Of a DNA stretch of 64,000 nt, positions 10,976-22,738 are shown one piece after another. The notes under the pieces were generated by a model. That model had not been told where the DNA came from, ran no database searches, and saw only the letters and a program-made list of their open reading frames with translations. The stretch is from Calamus simplicifolius (Eukaryota > Streptophyta > Magnoliopsida > Arecales > Arecaceae): contig UESW01001689.1 of assembly GCA_900491605.1 (NCBI GenBank), forward strand, positions 304,887-368,886, read 5' to 3'. The position numbers were made by a program, and so were the translations under genes. Position 1 is the first letter of the stretch; every line of letters begins with the position of its first letter.

Positions 10976-12257
10976 TTCGATCTATCATACTATTTTTTTT
11001 AAAAAAAATCAAACTTTTTTCACTATATATAATTGATGTGGATAAAATCATCATCACATCAATTGACAAAGGTAGCAGGCAGCGAGATCCATCTTTGGCC
11101 TCTGACTTGTTAACCACTGCATTTAGAAGCAGTCCACTCATCATTGCAGAAAGGATGACTGCACCAATTACGGGCTCCGTACATTGGCAAGATCCAGCCA
11201 TCTCTTAACTTCGGCAAGGCTGAGCCATCTCCAAACCATGGCAGGGCCGAGCCACCTCCAAACCTCGGCAAAGCCGAGCCATCTCCATACATCTTTATAC
11301 TTGACATGACCAAGTCCCAGCTCCTCAAGATCAACATCACCCTTACCCGGATTATGTCGGACGTTTCGGAGGACAAATTACACCGATCGCCAAGATCTCG
11401 AAGTAAACCTCCCTAGACGGAGGTAGATGCCAGATACAGCACCCCCTCCATGATCAATGAAATTTAGCCTTACCGGCCGCTAACTTCCTAAAATGTGCTC
11501 GAAAAATCAGGTAACAACTTACCATCTTGGCAGCGCTCAAATATTAAGCCCTAAGGCCCCTCAAGTATGATCTAAGGCTCTCAAGTTCCGAGAAACCTTA
11601 GTAGATGCCATTGCATTTCAGAAATCTTTTCTGGAACGTCATTCTTTAACAACCTTCTTCTCTCGTCTGCTTGCTTAGGGTTTTCACTGTCTTGGGTGTT
11701 GGAGGGTCTTTCGTAGGGATAACTCATCATGATCTTTATGCGAGAACTATTTTACAGGTCCATAAGGACGGAAAAGAGCTATCTGGATCTAGACGTGCAA
11801 TGCCCTCAAATCGAAGAATGAAAATCTATAGCAACAATAATATATAATTATATATGTATATATAATTAATTTTTACTATACGTACAGAAATAACTTTTAT
11901 TACTGAACATAATAAATATAAATGGATGCAGAGTTACTATGGATCGAATGTCAGAGATGACTGGCTTGTACCAATCGAATTCGATTGAAGGGCATCTATC
12001 AATTAGCTATATTCAAACATGTTATAAATTTGTTCAAGAAACTAAAATTTAACCCTCTTTAGCTATTTGAATCAGAGCAAAAAGAAGGCTCAAGAGGACC
12101 TACTGAGTGACCTAGCAAGATCCGAGCCCACGTCTCAAATCCAAATTTTCTATTTAATTGATTAAAAAATAACTAAAATCCAAAACGGGCTCATTGAATG
12201 TTTATAAAATTAGACGTGAGTTGAGTCCATACTTGCATGCAATATTTAGATAGAGTG
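10650..12257. repeat. Right copy of a ~1.6 kb duplicated segment
   Basis: Diverged direct repeat of 4275-5924, from the LINE tail to the identical end TTTAGATAGAGTG (12245-12257). It contains the diverged hairpin cluster 11195-11295. Beyond 12257 the two copies share nothing. No gene inside. Confidence 0.8.
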
Positions 12258-12559
12258 ATTCCAAGAGAACGTATCCCAAGCAAGTGGCATTGTGCATATA
12301 GCCACCCTCTTCTTACCTAAATGGTGAGGCTGATACCCTTACAATGAAATATAATGTAATACCTAAATGTTCATATCTGATGCTGCTGAAATTAGTTTTT
12401 TGGCTTAAAATTGGTGCACATCAAGATTCAAATAGCTCTTTTCCATCCGAATGAACCTACAAGGTAGTTTTTATGCAGGAAGCATGAAGGATGGTCCTTA
12501 CGAAAGACTTTCCAATGCCCAAGTCAATGAAAATCTTCAGCAATCATATGAGAGGAAAA
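12258..12559. other. Stretch without recognisable gene, left flank of copia A
   Basis: No coding family is recognised. It is the DNA into which copia A inserted; its continuation is 22276 onwards. Confidence 0.4.
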
Positions 12560-14608
12560 TGTTGGAATTGTATCCTAAAGCCAATCATTTGATGATTGTG
12601 CTAATGTAAATAGCATATAAATTGATATATTAATAAAAGTTATTTGGCAGTTTATTTATTACAAGAACATCTTCTTAAAACTCCTAATAGTAATGAAGCC
12701 CTCAGGATCTTCCTTCACGATAAAGGAGGATTTATCTTTGAAGGTCCTCAAAAGAGTTCGCGACCAAATGATATACTATGACAGGGACAAAGTACTATCA
12801 ATTATAGGATATTGTATATCATATTTGTTGGTTGTCCTCTTAACCAAGGAGTGTAGAGACACTAGTATGACATACAGGTGAAAGTGTAGGAGTACATTTC
12901 ACCGAACGTGACTCATTTCCGGATACTCTGCTGTCAAGAGTTAATCCAAAAAGATATGGGTATAAGTATCCTTATGACCTGAAGATCACAACCGGTGACT
13001 TGCAAGCAACTCATTATACTTAGGTGCTGGACCATTTGGATTTTTAATCCAACTATGAAAGGTTACTGGGTGCAGTCAAGTACTTGTGGTAGTCAGTTGT
13101 GGATCAAGATGGAAATTGACCTATCTTGTTAAAAGGAGAAATGCTTATGTTTCAATTTAGCAAGACATTGGCCAAGGCACTTCATGTGAAAGTCACATAA
13201 TCACTAAAGTTGAAATCACTTTATGGAATTGCTGTTTAGAGTTGACAAGCTCTTAAGCCATCCTTAACATTTGTGGTCAAAAGGATGAATTATATGGCAA
13301 CTATTTCTTAGGATTCTTAGAGTTTGCTTGGCAACTCTTCGACCTATTCGGACATCGGGTTCCATTGCTAGATGGGCACATCGATTAGTATAGAAAGTTG
13401 TTCCTATGCTACCGGCTTAGGTTCGAACCTAGAGAGTCACACCATAGAAGTTTCCTAGGATGATCTATTTGTTGATCAACGATTGAAAATCGTATATGAT
13501 TTAATTAATTAATTTGATTGATTGAATTATCTCAATTGAGTTAAGTACAAGTGAATAAGATTAAATTAGGTTCAAGTCTATTAGAAGGACTAATCAATTT
13601 CAAATAATGATTTAAAATTAGACTTGATTTGGATTTAAATAGATTCAGGACTAGCTAGATTTGATTTGGGCTAAGACCATGATCTATGCAGGTTCAATCC
13701 AATAAATTCAAATCAGCTTAAACCAAAACCCAAACCTAAACCCCATATGTGAAAATAGTTTTCTCGCATAAGGATCTCATGAGAGATTAAATTCTCATGC
13801 AGAATTTAATGTATCATTTGAATTCTAAGTGTTAGAATTCATATGGAATAAATGTACCTCTTTGACTTAACCAGACGATGGAATTCTAAGTATTAGAATT
13901 CACATCTCTTTGGTTTTCACCGAACGTGTCGGAATTAACAAAACGCTAGAATTCTAAGTGTTAGAATTCACAGGTTTTCACCAAACGTTGGAATTAACCA
14001 AACGTTGCGTCTCTTTGGTTTTCACCAAACGACAGAATTCTAAGTATTAGAATTCAATGGGTTAAAGGCTAAATTGAGCCTATAAATTTGAGGACATTCT
14101 TCACCAGACAAGAACAACGAAATGTTATGGATTAAAATTCTAAAGAGTTAGAACAGAAAATCCTGGTGTGATTCTGGTGTTAGCAAAAGTTTGTGGATCT
14201 TGGAGGAAGATTCAAGTGGGAGGATTCAAGATCAGCAAAGTTATTTTTTCGTGAGCTAGCACTCCTGAAAATCCGATCATTCAGGGACTTTGCATGGACG
14301 ATACTAGAGGCCGGACGATTGAACGATGCAGAGCACAAAGGATTTATCTACTGTTCTTAAGGTAAGTGATTTGATCCCTAGATCTTAAGGCAGGCTTCAA
14401 GATAAGTAGTATGACTTCTCATCTTGAAGATCAAGATATGATCTTGATTATTTTATTTGTATGCATAATTTAGATCAAACGATCCTATAGTATAAGGCAA
14501 AGATATGATCTTGATGCATGTTAGATAGATTAATATGTAATCTTTAAGTTTCCGTATTAATAATTATTATTAAATTATTAAAATATGCGGAGAATGCCTC
14601 TCCCTTCA
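12560..14608 (+). repeat. Copia A 5' LTR
   Basis: Starts TGTTGGAATTG, ends CTTCA two bases before the PBS. Pairs with 20212-22275 with scattered substitutions and small indels (the 3' copy has an extra ~17 bp near 21475). It contains a cluster of four GAATTCTAA hairpins. Confidence 0.9.
13820..14055. repeat. Four GAATTCTAA hairpins in the copia A LTR
   Basis: Perfect inverted repeats with 9-bp arms GAATTCTAA / TTAGAATTC at 13820-13840, 13881-13901, 13949-13969 and 14035-14055. The loops alternate GTG, GTA, GTG, GTA. Linkers hold further dyads such as CCAA-ACG-TTGG. The 3' LTR keeps the cluster (about 21485-21715) with several arms damaged. Confidence 0.9.
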
Positions 14609-14610
14609 AA

Positions 14611-14622
14611 TGGTATCAGAGC
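14611..14622 (+). promoter_or_regulatory. Copia A primer-binding site
   Basis: TGGTATCAGAGC, complementary to the 3' end of plant initiator-Met tRNA, two bases after the LTR: the standard minus-strand primer site of copia elements. Confidence 0.9.
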
Positions 14623-16247
14623 CTGGTTTCGTCTTGATCTAATTTATAGCATATAAATTAGTGTTCTTATTAATTGTGTAATTATGGCTAAAATGGTTCA
14701 CCTGGCTATTAAGTCATAGATGGATTAAAAATTCACATTACCCCATTCAACGAGGTATTCTATGACGTATTGCGGTACTATTATGGTTCTCTCTTTTTGA
14801 TGCTTAGTTAGAAGATAATTCAAATTGATATTTGGCATCAAAACACAGATTACACACACTCTCAAGATATATTTATATTTGATACATATTGATGTTGTAT
14901 AAAAGCATGATATTTGCATGTTTAGTATAAAAACATAGATATGAGATATGATAGCTTGTTGTCTATATTATGAAACATACAAATATTTATGAGAGTCTTA
15001 TTTGAATGTCAAATATTTATTCATAATTTTTTTTAGATATGATCTAAATATAGGAATTATGAGTAGTTATATAATGCAACTGATGCATGATTTGAAATAT
15101 ATGACATGGAAGTTATGTAAACATGAAATATATTTAATAATTTGGGTTAGCTAAATCGGGTCCATAAAGGGTTAGACCCTAAGGTTTAAATCAACTGGAC
15201 TATAAGAGTATTTGATCAAATCTAAATTAATTAGATTAGGTTAAGGATGCTCTAAATCAAACAATAGTTGTAGTTGATCATGTCCATGACTTTGATTAAA
15301 CCAAATGAAGTAGATTAGGCTCCGTGGTTGAGCATGAATCTCTTAGATGGTCAAATCAAAATTGGTTAACCATATGATGTCAAGATAAGTTGGCAAGTTA
15401 CTCTAGGATCAACGATCGAATGATTTTTAATTGGGAGCTACTCGTACTGATGCGTCTTTAAAGAGTTAATGGCATATCCCTTCCATCGGTCTCACTTACC
15501 TGATCATCATGGTGACCATTTATGATTAAGATCATTTACTTGATTCGGGTTGACCCATGCATGTAAGAAATCAGTCTGACTGATTTAGGTGCCACTTAAC
15601 CAGACATAATCTTATCTTATTCTACGGATTTCATAGATTCAGTGGAGAACTTGATTAGTCAATTTATCTTCAGATTATTAAATCTTCTAAAATTATTAGG
15701 TCCTTAAAATGAAATAGTTATATGATAACTAGATCATAGCCTCCCATTAAGGTGAGTGATAATGAGTCCGATGTCTTGATAATCATTGGAGGCACTCCAT
15801 GTCTAACCATCGAATTATCATTCATTATATGATAAGTGGGCGTAACTATTGAATAGACAGTCAGGTGGGCCGAGCTTCACTCGGGCTTGGTTGTCTATAG
15901 ATAGATTGCACTGATTATATTATTTAATGGTTGGACCTAACCAGAATTTTCAATGGAGGCACTCCATGCCTGCTGAAGAGGAACATGGGGCAAAACTAAA
16001 CACTAAGAATTGTTTGAAAAACAATTGGTTTTGAACCTACTCTTAGATGCATATGGGTTGACCAAGCTTCACTTGGGCCTATATGTAGTCTATGTAGATC
16101 TTAGTGCCCACTAAAGAATTAAGAATAATTCTTTGAATTGGGGTGTAGAGGTTGCCAATTTGAACAAAATAGTGGAAGAATCTTTAGACTAAAGTCCAAG
16201 TTTTTAGACTGAATCAATTTATATACTACTAAACTTTAGTTTTTCTT
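14623..16247 (+). other. Copia A 5' untranslated leader
   Basis: A 1.6 kb AT-rich region between PBS and gag with no long plus-strand ORF. It is unusually long for a copia leader. No function is visible. Confidence 0.6.
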
Positions 16248-17060
16248 ATGCAGAAAATGGCCACTAATTTATCATTAAGGTCCCTATTGGATAGTGACAA
16301 GTTGAATGGTTTAAATTTCAATAGCTGGTTTAGAAAACTTAAGATCGTCCTTGAGCATGAGAGGATTCTATATATTCTGAATAATCATGCACCTGAGATA
16401 CCTAATACAAACACCCAAAGTTCTGAGGAGACACTTATCAGAAGTGGCTCAGTGATAGAACTAGCGTGCGTTGCATCATGCTAGCAGCAATGAACGATGA
16501 ATTCAGTCGCCGGTTCGAGAATGCTCAGCCAGAAAAATCATTCAAGCGTTGAATTAATCTTTCGGCACACCAACGACGTTGAAAGGCACAAGACTAGTTG
16601 TGCTATTTTTAATGCTCGAATGATGGATGGATCTCTATCACTGATCATGTATTGTACATAATCGAGAAGATAGAACTCCTAAGCAAGCTCGGCTTTCCCC
16701 TACATGAGCAGTTGAGAAAGGATGCGATCCTGAATTCCTTGCCTACATCCTTCCGACCTTTCCTTACTCATTATCGAATGACAAAGCCTGCAGTCAACTA
16801 CCACGGTTTGTTGGGGTTGTTACAGAACTTTGAGAAGGACAACCAGCTCTCTAAGGGTTTGGTTAATGTGGTTGAAGGATCTAAGGTAGGGCATCAACCT
16901 TTTGGGAAAGGAAAGAAGAAAAAGAATAAGAAAAAGTGCAACATACTAGGACATCTATAAGGAGTCAGATGCAGAAGAAGAAAGTGATAAAAGTCAAGCT
17001 GAATGCTTTCATTGTAAGATACAAGGGCACTGGAAGAGGAACTGTCCTATTTACATTGCC
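16248..17060 (+). pseudogene. Copia A gag
   Basis: Capsid region of the copia polyprotein. The start at 16248 gives MATNLSLRSLLDSDKLNGLN, then NSWFRKLKIVLEHERILYIL, the UBN2-like gag core. A frameshift near 16450 and stops follow; the frame reopens at 16652 with GFPLHEQLRKDAILNSLP and continues to a Lys-rich stretch near 16900. A degraded zinc-knuckle region (CFHCKIQGHWKRNC-like) lies near 17005-17050. The first 30 residues closely match copia B gag. Confidence 0.8.
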
Positions 17061-17189
17061 ATACTTGATTAAAAGGCCAAAGAAAAAAAAGGGGCAAGAT
17101 ATTGCTCAACAAGGTATTTATATGATAGCACCTTGTAATTTTATGTATATGATAATCAGACCTGGGTATTGATACCGGGAGTCCTTTTA

Positions 17190-18290
17190 ACATTTGCAAT
17201 CCATTGCAGGGACTACAGGTCACTAGCAGATTTGAGGACAACGAAAGATTTCTTAATGTCGGCGATGGAAGATTAGTTCCCGTTCTGGCATTAGGAGTTC
17301 TTGAAATGGTTTTCAATAGAAATGTCATCGTACTAAATGATTATCATTTTTGCCCAATGTTCTTGTTGAACGTAATTTCTGTAGGCCTTATGGCCAAAAG
17401 TCATTATGAAATTTCAATAAAGGATGTTACTTTGAATATCATTATGAATGGAGTCACTGTAATGACTGGGCATTTATCTAATGGCATTTATATATTATCA
17501 CAGCCTGTGAATGTAGTGTACAAATCAAGTGCCCTAGAAGAACTGATATCACAGATATTTATCTTTGGCACCATCGGCTGGGTCATATCAATAAGAACAG
17601 ATTAAACAGGTTATCCCAGGAGGGCAACCTTTGAGTTGATGATTGTGAATCATTAACTACCTGTGAATCATGTCTTCTTGGTAAAATGACCAAGTCATCT
17701 TTTACTGGAAAAGGTGAAAGAGCTAAAGAGCTATTGGGTCTAGTACATACTGATGTATGTGGACCAATGAGCACTTGTGCCAAAGGTGGATATTACTACT
17801 TCATTACTTTTACAGATGACCTTTCTAGGTTCGGTTATGTCTATCTTATGAGACATAAATCTGAGTCGTTTGAAATGTTCAAACTATATCATAAAGAAGT
17901 AGAAAAACAAACAGGAAAATGTATTAAGATTATTCGATCAGATCGAGGAGGTGAATACCTTTCAAATGACTTTGTGACATATCTAAGGGAGAATGAGATT
18001 CTCTCCCAATGGATTCCTCTAGGAACACCGCAGTATTACGGTGTATCAAAAAGAAGGAATCGAACCCTGTTAGACATGGTTCGGTTCATGATGGTTTTGC
18101 AAGCTTGCCAATATTATTTTGGGGATACGCATTAGAATCAACTTGTCATATTCTCAATAAGTTCCAAGTAAGTCTATTTCTAAAACTCCACATGAGATGT
18201 GGTATGGACATAAACCGTTATCACCTATCTGAGAATCTGGGGGTATCCGGCTTTTGTGAAACGTGCAAAATCAGACAAACTTGAACCCAA
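17190..18290 (+). pseudogene. Copia A protease remnant and integrase
   Basis: Protease-side sequence is readable at 17204-17605 (VGDGRLVPVLALG, then NVISVGLMAKSHYEI); no DSG catalytic site is seen before it. The integrase core opens at 17686: ELLGLVHTDVCGPMS holds the first Asp, IKIIRSDRGGEYLS the second, and the third Glu would lie near 18050 but is changed (GVSKRRNR instead of a GVxERxNR-type box). Frames shift near 18000-18135. Confidence 0.8.
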
Positions 18291-20195
18291 ATCTGACAAA
18301 TATTTTTTTATCGACTATCAAAAGAACCAAAGGATATTACTTCTACAATACTGAAGAACAAAAGTTGTTCATTAGTAATAGAGCAATTTTTCTTGAAACG
18401 GAGTTCCTTAGGGAAGGAACAAATGGCTCTAATGTTGAACTTGAGGAAGTTCATCAAGTAGAAGGAACAACACAAACTTTTGAACCCTTAGAATCTGAGT
18501 TGATTAGATCAAACTCAAAACCCATTTTAGATGCACCATTAAGGCAATTTGATAGAGTACCACATCAATCGGATAGATACTTAGGTTTCTTGGTCCAGAA
18601 CGAGGATCCTATTGAGCTCGATGAGAACAACGAGGATCCAATCACCTATAAGGATGCTATGCAAAGGACTGACTCTGATAAATGGCTTGATGCCATGAAA
18701 TCTGAACTTGATTCTATGAAGGTAAATAATGTATGGACATTAGTTGACCCACCCGAAGGGATAAAACCCATAGGTGTAAGTGGGTTTTCAAGAAAAAAGC
18801 GGCACAGATGGAAAGGTAGAGACCTACAAAGCACGTCGATTGCCAAGGGGTATTGTCAACGTTATGGTATTGACTATGATGAGACGTTTTCTTCTGTGGC
18901 AATGCTGAAATCCATTCGGATCATGCTAGCTATAGCAGCACACTTAGATTATGAGATTTGGCAGATGGATGTTAAAATCGCTTTTCTAAATGATAATTTA
19001 GAAGAACAGGTGTATATGATACAACCTGAAGGTTTTATATCTGAAGACGAGTCTAAAGTGTGCATGCTACAGAAGTCCATTTATGGAGTTAAGCAAGCAT
19101 CTAGGAGTTGGAACATACGATTTGATAATGTGATCAAATCTTATGGCTTCGTTAAGAACAAAGAAGAACCTTGCATTTATAAATAGGCTAATGGTTCTGT
19201 TATTGTATTTCTTGTATTATATGTGGATGATATTCTCTTAATTGTGAATGATATCCCTGCATTACAAGGAATAAAGACATGGTTATCATCGTAATTCTTT
19301 ATGAAAGATCTGGGAGAAGCATCCTACATCCTAGGGATGAAGATTTATAGAGATAGATCTAAGAGGATGCTTGGTTTATCCCAATCTACGTACATTGACA
19401 TTGTGCTAAAGAGGTTTAGCATGGAGAATTCCAAGAAAGGCTATCTTCGATAGGCTATGGAATTCATCTTTCAAGAAAGATTGTCCGACAACTCCTAACG
19501 AAAGAGAACTTATGAGTCAAATTCCATATGCTTCGGCAGTGGGATTGATTATGTACACCATGACATGTACACGACCAGATGTGGCATACTCACTAGGAGT
19601 AGTGAGTAGATACAATCTGATCCAGGAGAAAAACTGGCAAGTTGTTAAGACAATCCTTAAGTATTTGAGAAATACTAAGGACCAGTGGTTAGTTTATGGA
19701 GAGTCTGATTTGAAACTTGTTGGATATACTGATTCTATTTTCCAATCATATCATGATGATAGCAAAAGTGTGTCAGGTTTCTTTTTATCCTGAATGGTGA
19801 AACTGTTTGCTGGAAAAGTTCCAAGCAACATACAGTGGCAGATTCAGTGTGCGAGGCAGAGTACATCGCTGCATTAGATGCTGCAAGAAAAGCTGTGTGG
19901 CTGTGAAAGTTCATCTCCGAGCTTGGAGTGACACCTTCCATAAATGGACCAGTCCTGTTGTACAGTGACAGCACTGGTACCATAGCTCAAGCAAAGGAAC
20001 CATGAGCACATCAGCGCACCAAGCACATACTGCATCGTTTTCATCTTACTCGAGAAATTGTAAACGAGGTGACATAAATCTTCAGAAGATTGACAGAAAG
20101 AAACCTAGGTGACCCATTTACTAAAGCTCTCAGCATCAAGGAGTTTGACGACTATAAGTTGAAGATGGGTATTAGATACTGTAATGAGTGGCTTT
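18291..20195 (+). pseudogene. Copia A reverse transcriptase and RNase H
   Basis: RVT_2-type RT: DKWLDAMKSELDSMKVNNVWTLV near 18680, YDETFSSVAMLKSIR near 18880, EIWQMDVKIAFLNDNLEEQVY near 18955 and the catalytic YVDD at about 19220-19231. An in-frame stop at 19184-19186 separates the YVDD part. RNase H follows, with VAYSLGVVSRY near 19580, CEAEYIAALDAA near 19855 and TKHILHRFHL near 20020, ending in GDPFTKAL just before the PPT. Stops and shifts disable it. Confidence 0.85.
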
Positions 20196-20200
20196 AGGCT

Positions 20201-20210
20201 AAGTGGGAGT
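20201..20210 (+). promoter_or_regulatory. Copia A polypurine tract
   Basis: AAGTGGGAGT immediately upstream of the 3' LTR; plus-strand primer site. The identical motif in reverse complement borders the copia B LTR at 24914. Confidence 0.8.
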
Positions 20211-20211
20211 T

Positions 20212-22275
20212 TGTTGGAATTGTATCCTAAAGCCAATCATTTGATGATTGTGCTAATGTAAATAGCATATAAATTGATATATTAATAAAAGTTATTTGGT
20301 AGTTTATTCATTACAAGAACATCTTCTTAAAACTCCTAATAGTAATGAAGCCCTCAGGATCTTCCTTCACGATAAAGGAGGATTTATCTTTAAAGGTCCT
20401 CAAAAGAGTTCGCGACCAAATATATACTATGACAGGGCCATAGTACTATCAATTATAGGATGTTGTATATCATATTTGTTGGTTGTCCTCTTAACCAAGG
20501 AGTGTAGAGACACTAGTATGACATACAGTTGAAAGTTTAGAGTACATTTCACCGAACGTGACTCATTTTCGGATACTCTGCTATCAAGAGTTAATCCAAA
20601 AAGATATGGGTATAAGTATCCTTATGACCTGAAGATCACAACCGGTAACTTGCAAGCAACTCATTGTACATAGGTGCCGGACCACCTGGATTTTTAATCC
20701 AACTACGAAAAGTTACTGGGAGCAATCAAGTACTTGTGGTAGTCAGTTGTGGATCAAGATGAAAATTGACCTATCCTGTTAAAAGGAGAAATGCTTGTAT
20801 TTCAATTTAGCAAGACCTTGGCCAAGGCACTTCATGTGAAAGTCACATAATCACTAAAGTTGAAATCACTTTATGGATTTGCTGTTTAGAGTTGACAGGC
20901 TCTTAAGCCATCCTTAACATTTGTGGTCAAAAGGATGAATTATACGGTAACTATTTCTTAGGGTTCTTGGAGTTTGCTCGGCAACTCTTCGACCTATCCA
21001 GACGTCGGGTTCCATTGCTAGATGGGCACATTGATTAGTATATAAAGTTGTTCCTATGCTACCGGCTTAGGTTCGAACCTAGAGAGTCACATGCATAGAA
21101 GTTTCCTAGGATGATTTATTTGTTGATCAATGATTGAAAATCGTATATAATTTAATTAATCAATTTGATTGATTGAATTATCTTAATTGGGTTAAGTACA
21201 AGTGAATAAGATTCAATTAGGTTTAAATCTATTAGAAGGACCAATCAATTTCAAATATGATTTGAAATTAGACTTGATTTGGATTTAAATAGATTCAAGA
21301 CTAGCCGAATTTGATTTGGGCTAAGACCATGATCTATGTAGGTTCAATCCAATAAATTCAAATCAACTTAAACAAAAACCTAAACCTAAACCCTATGTGT
21401 GAAAATAGTTTTCTCGCATAAGGATCTCACAAGAGATTAAATTCTCATGCAGAATTTAATGTATCTTCTCCAAACCATTTCCGTTTGAATTCTAAGTGTT
21501 AGAATTCATATGGAATAAATGTACCTTTTTGACTTAACCAGACGATGAAATTCTAAGTGTTAGAATTCACATCTCTTTGTTTTTTACTGAACGTGTCGGA
21601 ATTAACAAAACTGAAATTCTAAGTGTTAAATTCACAGGTTTTACCAAACGTCAAATTAACCAAACGTTACGTCTCTTTGGTTTTCACCAAACGACAGAAT
21701 TTAAGTGTTAGAATTCAATGGGTTAAAGGCTAAATTGAGCCTATAAATTTTAGGACATTCTTCACCAGACAAGAACAACGAAATGTTATGGATTGAAATT
21801 CTAAAGAGTTAGAAAAGAAAATCCTGGTGTGATTCTGGTGTTAGCAAAAGTTTGGTGGATCTTGGAGGAAGATTTAAGTGGGAGGATTCAAAATCAGCAA
21901 AGTTATTTTTTCACGAGCTAGCACTCCAGGAATCCGATCATTCGGGACTTCGTGTGACGATACTAGAGGCCGGACGATTGAACAGCTGCAGAGCACAAAG
22001 GATTTACCTATTGTTCTTAAGGTAAGTGATTTGATCCCTAGATCTTAAGGCAGGCTTCAAGACAAGCAGTATAACTTCTCATCTTGAAGATTAAGATATG
22101 ATCTTGATTATTTTATTTGTATGCATAATTTAGATCAAACGATCCTATAGTATAAGGCAAAGATATGATTTTGATGCATGTTAGATAGATTAATATGTAA
22201 TCTTTAAGTTTCCGCATTGATAATTGTTATCAAATTATTAAAATATGCATGCCTTGGAGAATGCCTCTCTCTTCA
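20212..22275 (+). repeat. Copia A 3' LTR
   Basis: Direct repeat of the 5' LTR, 2064 bp, TGTTGG start and CTTCA end. Confidence 0.9.
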
Positions 22276-22738
22276 GAGAAGGCTTCAGTAGAAGGATCTC
22301 CCTCTTTGAGGAATTCTCATGAGCTTTTTCTTTGCTAGAGTTAAGAGAATATGAGCGCCTACCTGAGGGGTCCTGCGATGTGGTGTTTATGCGCCATCAA
22401 GGTGGTAAGTCATTACCTGATTTTTTGGACGCATTTTAGGGAGTTGGCATCCGATAAGGCTGGAATTCATCGATTATGGGGATCGGCAGTTGATGAGGCT
22501 AACGGGCGCTTTATCAAAAATTTGAAATTTTGATCATGAACGAGTGCTGTATTTGGCTTCCGTTTCTGTTTAGGGAAGCTCACTCCGCAATCTTTGCGAT
22601 CAAGGTGGTTCATCTTTCGAGATATCCGACATGGTTTGAAGTAGCAATGGCACTTACGTTAAGGGTATAAGGATCGATCCTGCTAAGGTATGGAGATAGC
22701 TTAATCCTACCGAGGTTGAAAGATAACTCGGCCCCTCA
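22276..22738. other. Region between the two copia elements, with hairpin array start
   Basis: Right flank of copia A. No recognisable gene; a 60-codon ORF at 22351-22533 has no family look. From about 22665 it holds units AAGGTATGGAGATAGC..., the minus-strand version of the CTCGGC hairpin-array family, cut at CCTC by copia B and resuming at 32328. Confidence 0.5.

Larger units (their letters stand above)
12560..22275 (+). mobile_element. Ty1/copia LTR retrotransposon, copia A
   Basis: A 9.7 kb element with two ~2.05 kb LTRs (12560-14608 and 20212-22275), each starting TGTTGG and ending in CTTCA. A PBS matching initiator-Met tRNA sits at 14611-14622 and a polypurine tract at 20201-20210. Domain order gag, integrase, RT, RNase H is that of Ty1/copia. 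Flanks are GAAAA (12555-12559) and GAGAA (22276-22280), a target duplication with one mismatch. All coding regions carry stops or frameshifts. The protein and LTR sequences resemble copia B (22739-32327), so both belong to one family. Confidence 0.9.

Noticed and set aside
22351..22533. 60-codon plus-strand ORF between the copia elements
   Set aside because: No family resemblance, no start context, flanked by element debris.
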